Source: Aurantibrevibacter litoralis (GTDB lineage: Bacteria > Bacteroidota > Bacteroidia > Flavobacteriales > Flavobacteriaceae). Taken from it: a stretch of 64,000 bases of DNA. Shown piece after piece: positions 1 to 8,013 of the stretch. The position numbers and the translations under genes are program-made. The first letter of the stretch is position 1; every line of letters starts with the position of its first letter. Location of the stretch: assembly GCF_034651555.1 (NCBI RefSeq), contig NZ_JAYEEQ010000008.1:62001-126000 (forward strand), given 5' to 3'. The notes beneath the pieces were generated by a model. It worked only from the letters and a program-made list of their open reading frames with translations. It searched no databases and was not told where the DNA came from.

Positions 1-2
1 GT

Positions 3-998
3 GAAAAACCGGGGAGGTTTCTCATGAAAGAAAAAAATAAGCCGGAACGTAACCCAGGGGAAGCCCTTTTGCGTATTAAAAAAGTTGGGGTTTGCGGTAC
101 GGATTTACATGCCTATTCCGGAAATCAGGCTTTTTTCACCTATCCTAGAATTTTAGGACATGAACTTGCCGCCGAAGTGGTTGCTATAGACGAAAACCAA
201 CAAGGCATACAGGTGGGCAACAAGGTAGCGATAATGCCCTATGTCAGTTGCGGTGTTTGTGTGGCTTGCCGTCAAGGGAAAACCAATTGCTGCGTTAATA
301 TGCAGGTTTTGGGCGTACATACCGATGGTGGAATGCAAGAGCAAATTTCTGTGCCTATAGATTTACTGCTACCCGCTCAGCACCTTCGCTTAGAAGAAAT
401 TGCCCTTGTAGAACCTTTGGCTATTGCAGCACATGCTTTAGCACGTGCGCAACTAAAAGCCGGCGAAACTATTGCTGTAATTGGTTGCGGCCCTATTGGT
501 ATTGGCATTATTAAGTTAGCGCAAATTGCAGGAGCTCATGTTATTGTAGTTGATGTAAATAAGCAGCGGCTACAGTATGTCCAGGATTATTTTGATGCAG
601 CCCATTGCATTGTTGCTGATGAAAAAACTAAAGTGACCATTTCCGATATTACGAAAGGAAATCTGTGCAATGTGGTTTTTGATGCCACCGGCCATAAAGG
701 TGCCCTAGAAGCCGGTATTAATTATATGGCACATGGTGGGAGGTATGTTTTAGTGGGACTTTCAAAAGGCGAACTTACGTTTCTGCATCCGGCCATACAT
801 GCTAAAGAAACTACCTTACTTTGCAGTAGAAATGCCACGATAACCGATTTTAAATATGTGATGGAAATTCTAGAGAAAGGACTTTTCCCAACGTCCTCAT
901 TTATAACGCATACCGTAGATGCTGCGCAAATGATTTCTCATTTTGATGGATGGTTAGATCCTTCAAACGGTGTTATAAAAGCCATGGTCAACTTTTAA
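3..998 (+). CDS. Zinc-type alcohol/polyol dehydrogenase (MDR family), 5' end outside window
   Basis: This is a zinc-dependent medium-chain dehydrogenase that probably oxidises a sugar acid or polyol with NAD(P). The reading frame is open from base 3 and reads EKPG before the first internal ATG at base 24. Family members start with a short strand ending in EKPG, so the true start lies upstream and ATG 24 is internal. Visible motifs are the catalytic-zinc segment GVCGTDLH and GHEL, the structural-zinc cysteines in CGVCVACRQGKTNC, and the Rossmann glycines GCGPIG. It ends 49 bp before an altronate-dehydratase-like gene on the same strand, which fits a hexuronate or aldonate pathway (compare LgoD and RspB relatives). 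The exact substrate cannot be read from the sequence. Confidence 0.85.
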   Translation, partial: EKPGRFLMKEKNKPERNPGEALLRIKKVGVCGTDLHAYSGNQAFFTYPRILGHELAAEVVAIDENQQGIQVGNKVAIMPYVSCGVCVACRQGKTNCCVNMQVLGVHTDGGMQEQISVPIDLLLPAQHLRLEEIALVEPLAIAAHALARAQLKAGETIAVIGCGPIGIGIIKLAQIAGAHVIVVDVNKQRLQYVQDYFDAAHCIVADEKTKVTISDITKGNLCNVVFDATGHKGALEAGINYMAHGGRYVLVGLSKGELTFLHPAIHAKETTLLCSRNATITDFKYVMEILEKGLFPTSSFITHTVDAAQMISHFDGWLDPSNGVIKAMVNF

Positions 999-1047
999 CT
1001 CGATATAAAGCGTTATTTTTAACCTTCTATTATAGCACAAGAAATTT

Positions 1048-2700
1048 ATGAGTACTTCTTACCTGCAAATTCATCCTAAAGATAACGTTTTTGCTGCCCT
1101 CAAAGATTTACAACCCGGAACAAACATTCTTTATGGAAACGATAGCTTTCCGGTATTGGCTACAATTCCTGCAAAACACAAGTTTGCGGCCTTAGATTTT
1201 GAAAAAGGCGATCCTGTGCTGATGTATGGCTGCCTGGTAGGAAGAGCTACCCAAGTCATTAAAAGAGGTACACAATTGACTACTGAAAACGTAGTACACG
1301 ATTCCCAAGCCTACAAGATATCAGGAGAAAAAAAATCTTGGCAAGCCCCGGATGTCAGCCAATGGAAAAACCGAACCTTTAACGGATACCATAGAACCGA
1401 CGGTAGTGTGGGTGTGGCCAATTACTGGTTGGTGATCCCTTTGGTTTTCTGCGAAAACAGAAACGTGGAGGTCATGAAACAAACGCTGCTGAAAGCATTA
1501 GGGTATTCAACAAGCAATGATTTTATAGTAGATATAGATTCCTTGATTACCCAGTACAAAAATGGAAGTAGTGAGGCTGATTTATTAAATGCTAACCTCA
1601 TAAAAACCTCAGAAGATATTAAATTGAATCGCACCTTTCCCCATGTAGACGGTATTAAGTTTTTGAACCATAACGGGGGTTGTGGCGGCGACCGACAGGA
1701 TTCGGATACCTTATGCCATTTACTTGCCGGATATGTCACGAATCCCAATGTGGCCGGAGCCACCATACTGAGTTTAGGGTGCCAAAATGCACAATATAAA
1801 ATCGTAGAGGAAGCTATCGCGCTTCGGGATGCTCATTTTTCGAAACCGCTTGTAATCATGGAGCAACAAAAGAGCAAAAGTGAGCGCCATTTCATTGAAG
1901 AAGCTGTTAAAAGAACTTTTTTAGGATTGATAGAGGCTAATAAAGTACTGCGACAACCGGCACCGCTGAGTCAGCTTGTACTTGGTCTAGAATGTGGCGG
2001 ATCCGATGGTTTTTCGGGGATTTCCGCAAACCCCGTTTTGGGGTACACTTCTGATCTTTTGGTCGCTTTGGGAGCTACAACCATTTTATCTGAGTTCCCC
2101 GAACTCAATGGAGTGGAGCAAGAATTATTAAATCGATGTGAAACCCTTGAAAGTGCCGAAAAATTTTCCGCTCTCATGACTGCTTACTCCAAACGAGCGG
2201 TGGCGGTGGGCTCCGGATTTGAAAATAACCCTTCACCGGGCAACATAAAAGACGGGTTGATTACCGATGCCATGAAATCGGCTGGTGCCGCCAAAAAAGG
2301 AGGCACTTCACCGGTTACAGATGTATTAGATTATCCTGAAAAAGTTACAAAAAAAGGACTCAACCTGTTGTGTACTCCGGGCAATGACGTAGAAAGCACC
2401 ACCGGGTTGGCAGGTGCAGGAGCTACCCTAATTGCCTTTACCACTGGGTTAGGAACCCCTACCGGAAATCCCATTGCCCCGGTTATCAAAATTTCCAGTA
2501 ACAATACCCTATCAGAACGAATGAAAGATATTATTGATTTTAATACGGGCACTATCATCACCGGGGAAGACACGATTGAAACCAAAGGAGAAGCTTTGTT
2601 AGAATACCTTATTAAAGTAGCAAGCGGCGAAGAAACCACCGCTGCAGTACGCTTAGGACAAGATGATTTTATTCCCTGGAAGCGGGGGATTTCGTTGTAA
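1048..2700 (+). CDS. uxaA: UxaA-family altronate dehydratase
   Basis: The 550-residue protein has the UxaA/GarD layout: an N-terminal SAF-like domain (about residues 1-90), then the large dehydratase body with cysteine- and glycine-rich metal-site segments HNGGCGGDRQD (about 208-218) and GLECGGSDGFSG (about 313-324). The family dehydrates D-altronate to 2-keto-3-deoxygluconate in the cytoplasm, feeding galacturonate-type uronates into the KDG pathway. Length is normal for a fused single-chain UxaA. It follows the zinc dehydrogenase by 49 bp and is probably co-transcribed with it. D-galactarate or another aldarate/aldonate is the alternative substrate. The call is firm for family and moderate for substrate. 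Confidence 0.85.
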   Translation: MSTSYLQIHPKDNVFAALKDLQPGTNILYGNDSFPVLATIPAKHKFAALDFEKGDPVLMYGCLVGRATQVIKRGTQLTTENVVHDSQAYKISGEKKSWQAPDVSQWKNRTFNGYHRTDGSVGVANYWLVIPLVFCENRNVEVMKQTLLKALGYSTSNDFIVDIDSLITQYKNGSSEADLLNANLIKTSEDIKLNRTFPHVDGIKFLNHNGGCGGDRQDSDTLCHLLAGYVTNPNVAGATILSLGCQNAQYKIVEEAIALRDAHFSKPLVIMEQQKSKSERHFIEEAVKRTFLGLIEANKVLRQPAPLSQLVLGLECGGSDGFSGISANPVLGYTSDLLVALGATTILSEFPELNGVEQELLNRCETLESAEKFSALMTAYSKRAVAVGSGFENNPSPGNIKDGLITDAMKSAGAAKKGGTSPVTDVLDYPEKVTKKGLNLLCTPGNDVESTTGLAGAGATLIAFTTGLGTPTGNPIAPVIKISSNNTLSERMKDIIDFNTGTIITGEDTIETKGEALLEYLIKVASGEETTAAVRLGQDDFIPWKRGISL

Positions 2701-2710
2701 GCGATAATTT

Positions 2711-2754
2711 AGTTGTCCGTTTTCAGTTGTCCGTTTTCAGTTGTCCGTTGTCCG
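2711..2754. repeat. 14-bp short tandem repeat
   Basis: The unit agttgtccgttttc occurs twice head to tail (2711-2724, 2725-2738). A nine-base partial unit and then ttgtccg follow, up to 2754. It begins 10 bp after the uxaA stop codon and opens a gene-free stretch packed with palindromes. Confidence 0.85.
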
Positions 2755-3000
2755 CACCGATGGCGCGGATTTTCGCCCGATAGCGCAGATTTGCAATCTG
2801 TGCAAGCTATAAATAAGAAGGGTTCTACGGTAATGCTAGCTCAAATAAAGGGGAAATTGTCAAGAAGTATAAGGCACGGAAAATAGTTACGCCCCATCGG
2901 GTGCGGAATTACAATCCGTGCTACTATCACGTCCTGATAAAATCGATGCATTTCGTTTTTGACTTCCCCTATCCCCTCCCAAGGAGGGGGATAAAACACA
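2755..3000. repeat. Cluster of REP-like palindromes in a gene-free stretch
   Basis: The 457-bp gap between uxaA and the MscS gene has no credible ORF but holds three inverted repeats. At 2783-2803 a nine-base stem (gcgcagatt/aatctgtgc) surrounds a three-base loop. At 2901-2921 gtgcgga pairs with tccgtgc using wobbles. At about 2968-2991 tatcccctcc pairs with ggagggggata with one bulged base. The first two resemble the gcggatt-aatccgc REP palindromes I recall from Bacteroidota genomes. A 24-base motif beginning tcaagaagtataaggcacgg (2860-2883) recurs with two changes at 4372-4395. Confidence 0.6.
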
Positions 3001-3105
3001 ACTACATTAATAATATAGTTTCGCATATCGCTATATACATGTAAAAACTGAGCATTAGATGCTGCCATTTTTGGATTGCGGCTCTTCTTGAAAATTTAAA
3101 AATAG

Positions 3106-3113
3106 TATCTTTG
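3106..3113 (+). promoter_or_regulatory. Candidate -7 promoter box (TATCTTTG)
   Basis: TATCTTTG matches the Bacteroidota sigma-A -7 consensus TAnnTTTG and lies 44 bp before the MscS start codon. No convincing -33 TTG sits at the usual spacing; the nearest is about 15 bp upstream. Confidence 0.4.
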
Positions 3114-3157
3114 AGATGTTTCCGTTCGGAATATTCTTTTAATCAATGGTATAGCGC

Positions 3158-4054
3158 ATGTTTAAAGATTTTGAAATCAGCAAGGCATTTGAAAAAGTAA
3201 TCGATAAACTCTACGCCTGGGGCGAGATGATCATTTTAAAAACACCAAACTTTCTGCTGGCCATTTTCGTTTTTGTAGTGTTTTGGTATGCCGGTAAATA
3301 CTTGGCGCATTTCATTAAAAAAGTGCTTTTAAAAAAGGTGGGGCAAGAATCTATAAAAGCCATTCTGGCCCGTACTGCCTTTATTGTAACTGTACTCGTT
3401 GGGTTTTTCAGCGCTTTAGCCATTTTAGATTTAGACAAAGTGCTTACTTCGGTTTTAGCCGGAGCCGGGGTGGTTGGTTTGGCCATAGGTTTGGCTTTAC
3501 AAGGCACGCTGCACAATACCTTTTCGGGATTTATTCTATCTTTTTTACCTAATATTCAAATTGGCGACTGGATTGTTTCTAACGGCCATGAAGGCAAAGT
3601 GATCGATATTAACCTTAGAAGTGTTACCATTATGGAGGCAGATAATAATGCCGTGGTAATTCCAAATTCAAAAATTATTGATGCCCCTTTTAAAAATTTT
3701 AGTGGTACCCAACGCTCCAGAATAACCATAAGCTGCGGTGTTGGTTATGAGAGCGACTTAGCGCTGGTGAAGCAGGTAACTACAAAGGCAATAGAAACCC
3801 TGTACCCACAAAACCAAAATGAAGAAATAGAGTTTTTCTATACTGCGTTTGGTGATAGCTCTATTGATTTTATCATCCGATTTTGGACCGATGTTAACAA
3901 CCGAAAAGATATGCTAGCAGCCCAAAGTTCTGGTATTATGGCTATAAAAGCGGCCTACAACACCCATAAAATTAATATTCCGTTCCCTATAAGAACCTTA
4001 GATTTTGACAAAAATAAATTCCGCTCAGAAACTCTAACCGTTAAAAAAATATAA
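3158..4054 (+). CDS. MscS-family mechanosensitive channel
   Basis: The 298-residue inner-membrane protein has the minimal MscS layout. Hydrophobic helices lie at about residues 26-46 and 68-92. A glycine/alanine-rich pore helix with GAGVVGLAIGLALQG follows, then FSGFILSFLPNIQIGDWI, which leads into the beta domain and the mixed C-terminal domain. Such channels open on hypo-osmotic membrane tension and release solutes. It is a single-gene unit between two repeat-rich gaps. A second, shorter MscS-like gene lies at 35537-36076. Confidence 0.9.
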   Translation: MFKDFEISKAFEKVIDKLYAWGEMIILKTPNFLLAIFVFVVFWYAGKYLAHFIKKVLLKKVGQESIKAILARTAFIVTVLVGFFSALAILDLDKVLTSVLAGAGVVGLAIGLALQGTLHNTFSGFILSFLPNIQIGDWIVSNGHEGKVIDINLRSVTIMEADNNAVVIPNSKIIDAPFKNFSGTQRSRITISCGVGYESDLALVKQVTTKAIETLYPQNQNEEIEFFYTAFGDSSIDFIIRFWTDVNNRKDMLAAQSSGIMAIKAAYNTHKINIPFPIRTLDFDKNKFRSETLTVKKI

Positions 4055-4129
4055 CTTTGGCAGTGCGTCGAAGGATAGTCTATACGATGTCGTAGTCCTT
4101 AATTTTGCAGCATTAAGGTCTCAAATAAA

Positions 4130-4345
4130 AAATTTCTTGAAACTGACTATCCCCGAGGCAAGCCATAGGGGAATACTTCTACTGCGCTCAGTACGGGTTT
4201 TGCCAGTTTCATTTTGGCCTTTGGGCCAAAACCGAAATTTTGTATTTTACCTCACCCGAAACTGCAAAAAGGCAGTTCCGACATCTCCAAAGGAGCGGTA
4301 AATAGGAAACCCCGACCCAAGGGTCTGGGAATCTTTAGATTGAAG
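4130..4345 (+). repeat. Dispersed structured repeat, copy A
   Basis: This is the first of four full copies (others at 10064, 15575 and 26099). It starts with aatttcttgaaact and ends with gggaatctttagattga. Hairpins in order are: gaaactg (4139) with cagtttc (about 4204); cccc with gggg; tactg with cagta; ttttggcc with ggccaaaa; aactgc with gcagtt; ctcc with ggag; and ccgaccc with gggtc. A possible tail continues to about 4395 (aaaggaacggaaa). The ORF that can be drawn through it (4214-4609) is a by-product of the repeat, not a gene. Confidence 0.75.
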
Positions 4346-4514
4346 AAGTCCGACAAGGAGTTTTGTATTTCTCAAGAAGTAAAAGGAACGGAAAAAATTT
4401 CCGCGCCGTCAGGCGTTGTCAAGAAATCTCTTTTCGATTTGTCATATCTGTTTACACGGATGCATTTTATTTTATCGTTTTTGTGCTTATTTTTAAAGAA
4501 AACTGGCGGTAGTC
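4346..4514. other. Gene-free spacer downstream of repeat copy A
   Basis: This spacer holds a short hairpin (cggaaa-aaa-tttccg, 4389-4403) and a nine-base segment tcaagaaat (4419-4427). That segment is the inverted match of attttcttga-like sequence at the left end of copy A (atttcttga, 4132-4140), so it could be a right terminal inverted repeat. I found no clear promoter for the following gene. Confidence 0.4.
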
Positions 4515-7262
4515 ATGCTCAAAGCGCTTTTTTATGCAACTGTGCTCATTTATGCATTTTTATTCGCACAAATCGGTCATACACAAAATCCTTTGGAAAA
4601 GGAAACTGAAGTATTCGCAAATGCTGCAGATGCCGAAAAAATATACCTACAACTTTCCGGAACCACCTTTAATACCTCAGAAACCATTTGGTTCAAAGCC
4701 ATAGTAACGGATGTAATTGACCACATGCCTACAACAAAAAGCGGCGTACTTCATGTTGAGTTGATTGACCCATTGGAAAACCGAATAGTTGACAAAAATC
4801 TTTTAAAGATAAGTGGTGGTGTCGCTAATGGATTTTTTCAGTTGCATTCAAGTTACCCAGAAGGCAAATATATGGTTAGGGCATACACAGAATGGAACAA
4901 AAATTTTGGTTCGGATTTTATTAACTCTATTCCTATTCATCTATATCGATTACAACAAGCTGATGGCAAACCCAATCCCATTCGGGATATAGTATTCACA
5001 AAAGACCTAAATTCCAGTACATTTTCTTTATCATCTACCATTGCAGTTAAGGCGTTGGACAGTCTTCATACTGGTGATGCCATGTTATACATGCGTTGGG
5101 AAGGGGGAAAAGACTCTATTGTTATAAAACCAAAAAAAAAGGAACTGAACATAAACACACAACATAAGGTTCCACTAAATGTCCCAATAGTACATTACCG
5201 GTTACAGACCAAAAATGAGGTGTTCACAAAGGCCATAGTCCTTGATGAAGAATACGGCTCATTACAGTTTTTTCCTGAAGGTGGTTCTTTGGTAGAGGGT
5301 TTACAAAGTGTAGTTGGATTTAAGTATGTAGATTATCGGGGAAAGGGCGCAGAAATCCAAGGAACTATAGAAGATAAAAACAATACTAAAGTTGCCGAAT
5401 TTAAAAGCAATGCGTTGGGGATGGGCAAAGTAATCCTAACACCGGAAGCAGAAAAGACCTATTATGGTGTTTTAACTACCAAAAGCGGGAATACGTTTAA
5501 GTACGAATTGCCCAAAGCAAAAAAGACAGGTCAGGTTTTCAGTTTGATTAATAAAGGATTAGATAAGGAATTAAGAATTTGGAACAAAGAAAAGAATAGG
5601 GATAGTGTCTTTATCAAGCTGTTCCACAGGGGCAAGAACCTTTTCGGGATTAAGGCCAGATTCAGAAATGGGATGTTTTCCTATAGAGTTCAGCCAGAAG
5701 ACCTTCCCCACGGGGTTATTGGAATTACGGTCTTTGATAAAAATTATGGCCCCGTGGCAGAGCGTCATTTTTTCAATGAACGTAATGAACAAAACCTTGA
5801 TATAACCATAGAAACGGATAAGGATCGCTATGCTGTTCGGGACAGCGTTCAAGTTTCCATATCTACACGGCAAAATGGACAATCCATACCAGCCTCGGTC
5901 TCTGTTATGGCAGTTGAATCCAGTTATTTCTATGGCACCAATCTGGAAAGGAACACTATTGTCTCCTACTTTTTGTTGCAATCTGATATAAAGGGAACGG
6001 TTGAAAACCCATCATACTATTTTGAAAATACCAAAAACTTGACCGACCTGGATGATTTAATGTTGACACAGGGTTGGACCAACTATAAATACAAAGAGAG
6101 GAAAAAGCCAAAACTTGTTGATGCTGAAAAAGGTTTGGAAATAAAAGGTACTGTCGATGATCTTCAAAGAGTAAGCAAAAAGGGCATAACAAAGAAGAAC
6201 GAATATGATTTAAATATACTCCTAATGGAAGAACCCATAGAGGTTTATACACTAGAGACTGATAGTACAGGGTATTTTAGGTTTGGGTTGGGAGACAGCT
6301 ATGGACTCGGCAGAAATTTTGTGATACAGCCCTCGGATGCGAGCAACAAAAGGGGTGACCTAAAAATAAACATCAAAGAGTACGAAGTCCCTGAAATAGC
6401 CTACGGATTGGAAAAAGTCATTGTTCCTGTAGATAGTATTGTCGAAAAGAAAATGTTCCAAAAGATGGAAGAGGATATAAAAGAGGATCCTTTGCTCTTG
6501 CCAAATACCATAGCGCTGGATGAAGTAGTGGTGAGTGATTATAAGGTTACGCCAGAGCGGGCTGAAATGGTAGCACTTCATGGGATTCCGGATGTGGTCA
6601 TCGACAACAGAGAGTTGGTAAACAAACAAAAGAACTGGACAAATAACCTTTACAGATGGTTGCTTTTCAATTACCCAAAGGATATAAAGGTTGAACGGCT
6701 CCGAAACGGTCTAGGGTTTGAAATTGCCTACGTTTATGGTGCGGATTGGACCTACGTGGTTATAGATGGTATTCCCGTACATGAGCGGGATTATCATCTC
6801 ATCGGTAATATTCCGGTAAGAGCGGTTAAAAGTGCAGAAATCATTCGAAATACAGGTACGGCAAATAAATACCACCGTCAGGTTTTTGATTGTGCACCAG
6901 TATGTCCACCTCCACCGTTTCCTGCCATACTTGCCATTTATACCTATTCGGGAAAAGGTCTGTATGGTGCTTTCCCCAAATCCAACACTACCAACCTTAT
7001 AAATGACACAGCTCCCCAATTTACTCCTATCCGCGAATATTATGTTCCCGAATATCATGAACCCTCAAAAATAGACTGGAATGTTCCTGACAGGCGCACA
7101 CTGCTGCATTGGAAGCCTAATATGGTTACCAACAGTTACGGTCTGGCAAAAACAAGTTTTTTCAATGGCGACCTTACCGGAAAAATGGTGCTTATCTGTG
7201 AGGGGATTACTTCAAATGGAAAAGTAGGGTATTCCCAACTGTTTTATGAAGTGGAGAAGTAA
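4515..7262 (+). CDS. Large exported MG2/carboxypeptidase-like protein with TonB-plug-like domain
   Basis: The 915-residue protein has a signal peptide (about residues 1-23, ending GHTQ). Macroglobulin-like MG2 beta domains follow (about 30-130, motif GETIWF-like SETIWFKA). Several further beta-rich segments come next, then a plug-like domain starting at IALDEVVVSDYK (about 660-830) that includes WTYVVIDGIPV. No 22-strand barrel follows the plug, so it is not itself a TonB receptor. Relatives in Bacteroidota are uncharacterised envelope proteins, sometimes annotated as TonB-dependent receptor plug proteins. It probably sits in the periplasm or at the outer membrane. Its neighbours (repeat copy A and a toxin-antitoxin pair) give no functional hint. 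Confidence 0.75.
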   Translation: MLKALFYATVLIYAFLFAQIGHTQNPLEKETEVFANAADAEKIYLQLSGTTFNTSETIWFKAIVTDVIDHMPTTKSGVLHVELIDPLENRIVDKNLLKISGGVANGFFQLHSSYPEGKYMVRAYTEWNKNFGSDFINSIPIHLYRLQQADGKPNPIRDIVFTKDLNSSTFSLSSTIAVKALDSLHTGDAMLYMRWEGGKDSIVIKPKKKELNINTQHKVPLNVPIVHYRLQTKNEVFTKAIVLDEEYGSLQFFPEGGSLVEGLQSVVGFKYVDYRGKGAEIQGTIEDKNNTKVAEFKSNALGMGKVILTPEAEKTYYGVLTTKSGNTFKYELPKAKKTGQVFSLINKGLDKELRIWNKEKNRDSVFIKLFHRGKNLFGIKARFRNGMFSYRVQPEDLPHGVIGITVFDKNYGPVAERHFFNERNEQNLDITIETDKDRYAVRDSVQVSISTRQNGQSIPASVSVMAVESSYFYGTNLERNTIVSYFLLQSDIKGTVENPSYYFENTKNLTDLDDLMLTQGWTNYKYKERKKPKLVDAEKGLEIKGTVDDLQRVSKKGITKKNEYDLNILLMEEPIEVYTLETDSTGYFRFGLGDSYGLGRNFVIQPSDASNKRGDLKINIKEYEVPEIAYGLEKVIVPVDSIVEKKMFQKMEEDIKEDPLLLPNTIALDEVVVSDYKVTPERAEMVALHGIPDVVIDNRELVNKQKNWTNNLYRWLLFNYPKDIKVERLRNGLGFEIAYVYGADWTYVVIDGIPVHERDYHLIGNIPVRAVKSAEIIRNTGTANKYHRQVFDCAPVCPPPPFPAILAIYTYSGKGLYGAFPKSNTTNLINDTAPQFTPIREYYVPEYHEPSKIDWNVPDRRTLLHWKPNMVTNSYGLAKTSFFNGDLTGKMVLICEGITSNGKVGYSQLFYEVEK

Positions 7263-7423
7263 TGCAAGGAAAAAATTCGACACTATCGGGTTATTAAGCC
7301 ATCAGTTACTAACAATTCTTCATTTTTTAACGGACCAGAATAGGATCTTGGTGAAAAACACCAACAACGACGATAAACAGTTTATTCCTCGATAGTTGTT
7401 TAAATTGAATTTTATTTCTAACT

Positions 7424-7450
7424 TGAACCAGTATTAATACTATTGGTTCA
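7424..7450. promoter_or_regulatory. Nested palindrome, candidate ParD operator
   Basis: TGAACCA (7424-7430) and TGGTTCA (7444-7450) form an inverted repeat around a 13-bp centre. A second perfect palindrome AGTATTAATACT (7430-7441) lies inside it. The site ends 2 bp before the antitoxin ATG, the usual place for autoregulation of a toxin-antitoxin operon by the ribbon-helix-helix antitoxin. Confidence 0.6.
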
Positions 7451-7452
7451 TT

Positions 7453-7704
7453 ATGGCGGTAATTAGAAAGTCCATCACCTTTACAGAACAACAAGAGGCG
7501 TACGTAAAAAGCTTGATTGAACAGGGTTTTTATACGAATGATAGCGAATATATCAGGGATATTATTCGAAAAGATCAGGAACGAAGAAAGCAAATAGTAG
7601 ATTTGAACGATGCGCTAATTGAGGGAATGGAGAGCGGCCCATCGGATGCCACCATAGATAGTATATGGGAGGAGGCCATAAACGAGCACAATGACGAACA
7701 ATAA
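7453..7704 (+). CDS. parD: ParD-family antitoxin (ribbon-helix-helix)
   Basis: The 83-residue protein opens with a ribbon-helix-helix DNA-binding segment (RKSITFTEQQEAYVKSLIEQ, then the turn GFYTNDSEYIRDIIR). An acidic C-terminal tail (DDALIEG-like to NEHNDEQ) should wrap the toxin. In this family the N-terminus dimerises on operator DNA and represses the operon while the tail neutralises ParE. The start is fixed by the palindrome just upstream. The stop overlaps the toxin start by 14 bp, a classic toxin-antitoxin arrangement. Confidence 0.9.
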   Translation: MAVIRKSITFTEQQEAYVKSLIEQGFYTNDSEYIRDIIRKDQERRKQIVDLNDALIEGMESGPSDATIDSIWEEAINEHNDEQ

Positions 7705-7993
7705 ATATGTCATTAGTGCCAAAGCAAGGAGCGATATAAAAGCCATTGCCAAATACACCTTAATAGAATTAGGAAAGCGTCAATCTTTAAAATACGCACA
7801 TGGGCTAAAGGAAATTTTACAGGAACTGGCAAATAATCCCGAACTAGGTAAGCGCTATGTGGCAGTTAAAAATCAAATGCTGTTTCGGTTTAGATATCAA
7901 TCACATGTGGTGTTTTATTATAAGGGCCAAAATGAAATATTCATAGTTAGAGTTCTTGGTGGCATGATGAACTTTTCAAAACACATAAAATAA
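7691..7993 (+). CDS. parE: ParE/RelE-family toxin
   Basis: The 100-residue protein has the ParE/RelE fold signature: an N-terminal strand and helix (YVISAKARSDIKAIAKYT), the helix-rich KYAHGLKEILQELANNPELGKRY, and a C-terminal strand VVFYYKGQNEIFIVRVLGG. ParE toxins of this subfamily poison DNA gyrase, while RelE relatives cut mRNA on ribosomes. The ParD partner favours the gyrase type. The gene starts inside the antitoxin gene. No frameshift or truncation is visible, so the module looks intact. Confidence 0.88.
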   Translation: MTNNKYVISAKARSDIKAIAKYTLIELGKRQSLKYAHGLKEILQELANNPELGKRYVAVKNQMLFRFRYQSHVVFYYKGQNEIFIVRVLGGMMNFSKHIK

Positions 7994-8013
7994 ACTTCAC
8001 AAAGAACAACAAT

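Noticed and set aside
4214..4609. 131-codon plus-strand ORF between the MscS and MG2 genes
   Set aside because: Its first half is a translation of repeat copy A. The same peptide pattern appears from copy B at 26105-26350 with indels that shift the frame, so the similarity is at DNA level, not protein level.
7327..7593. Minus-strand 88-codon ORF overlapping the antitoxin gene
   Set aside because: It is a shadow of parD and its operator, and the plus-strand reading has a clear family.
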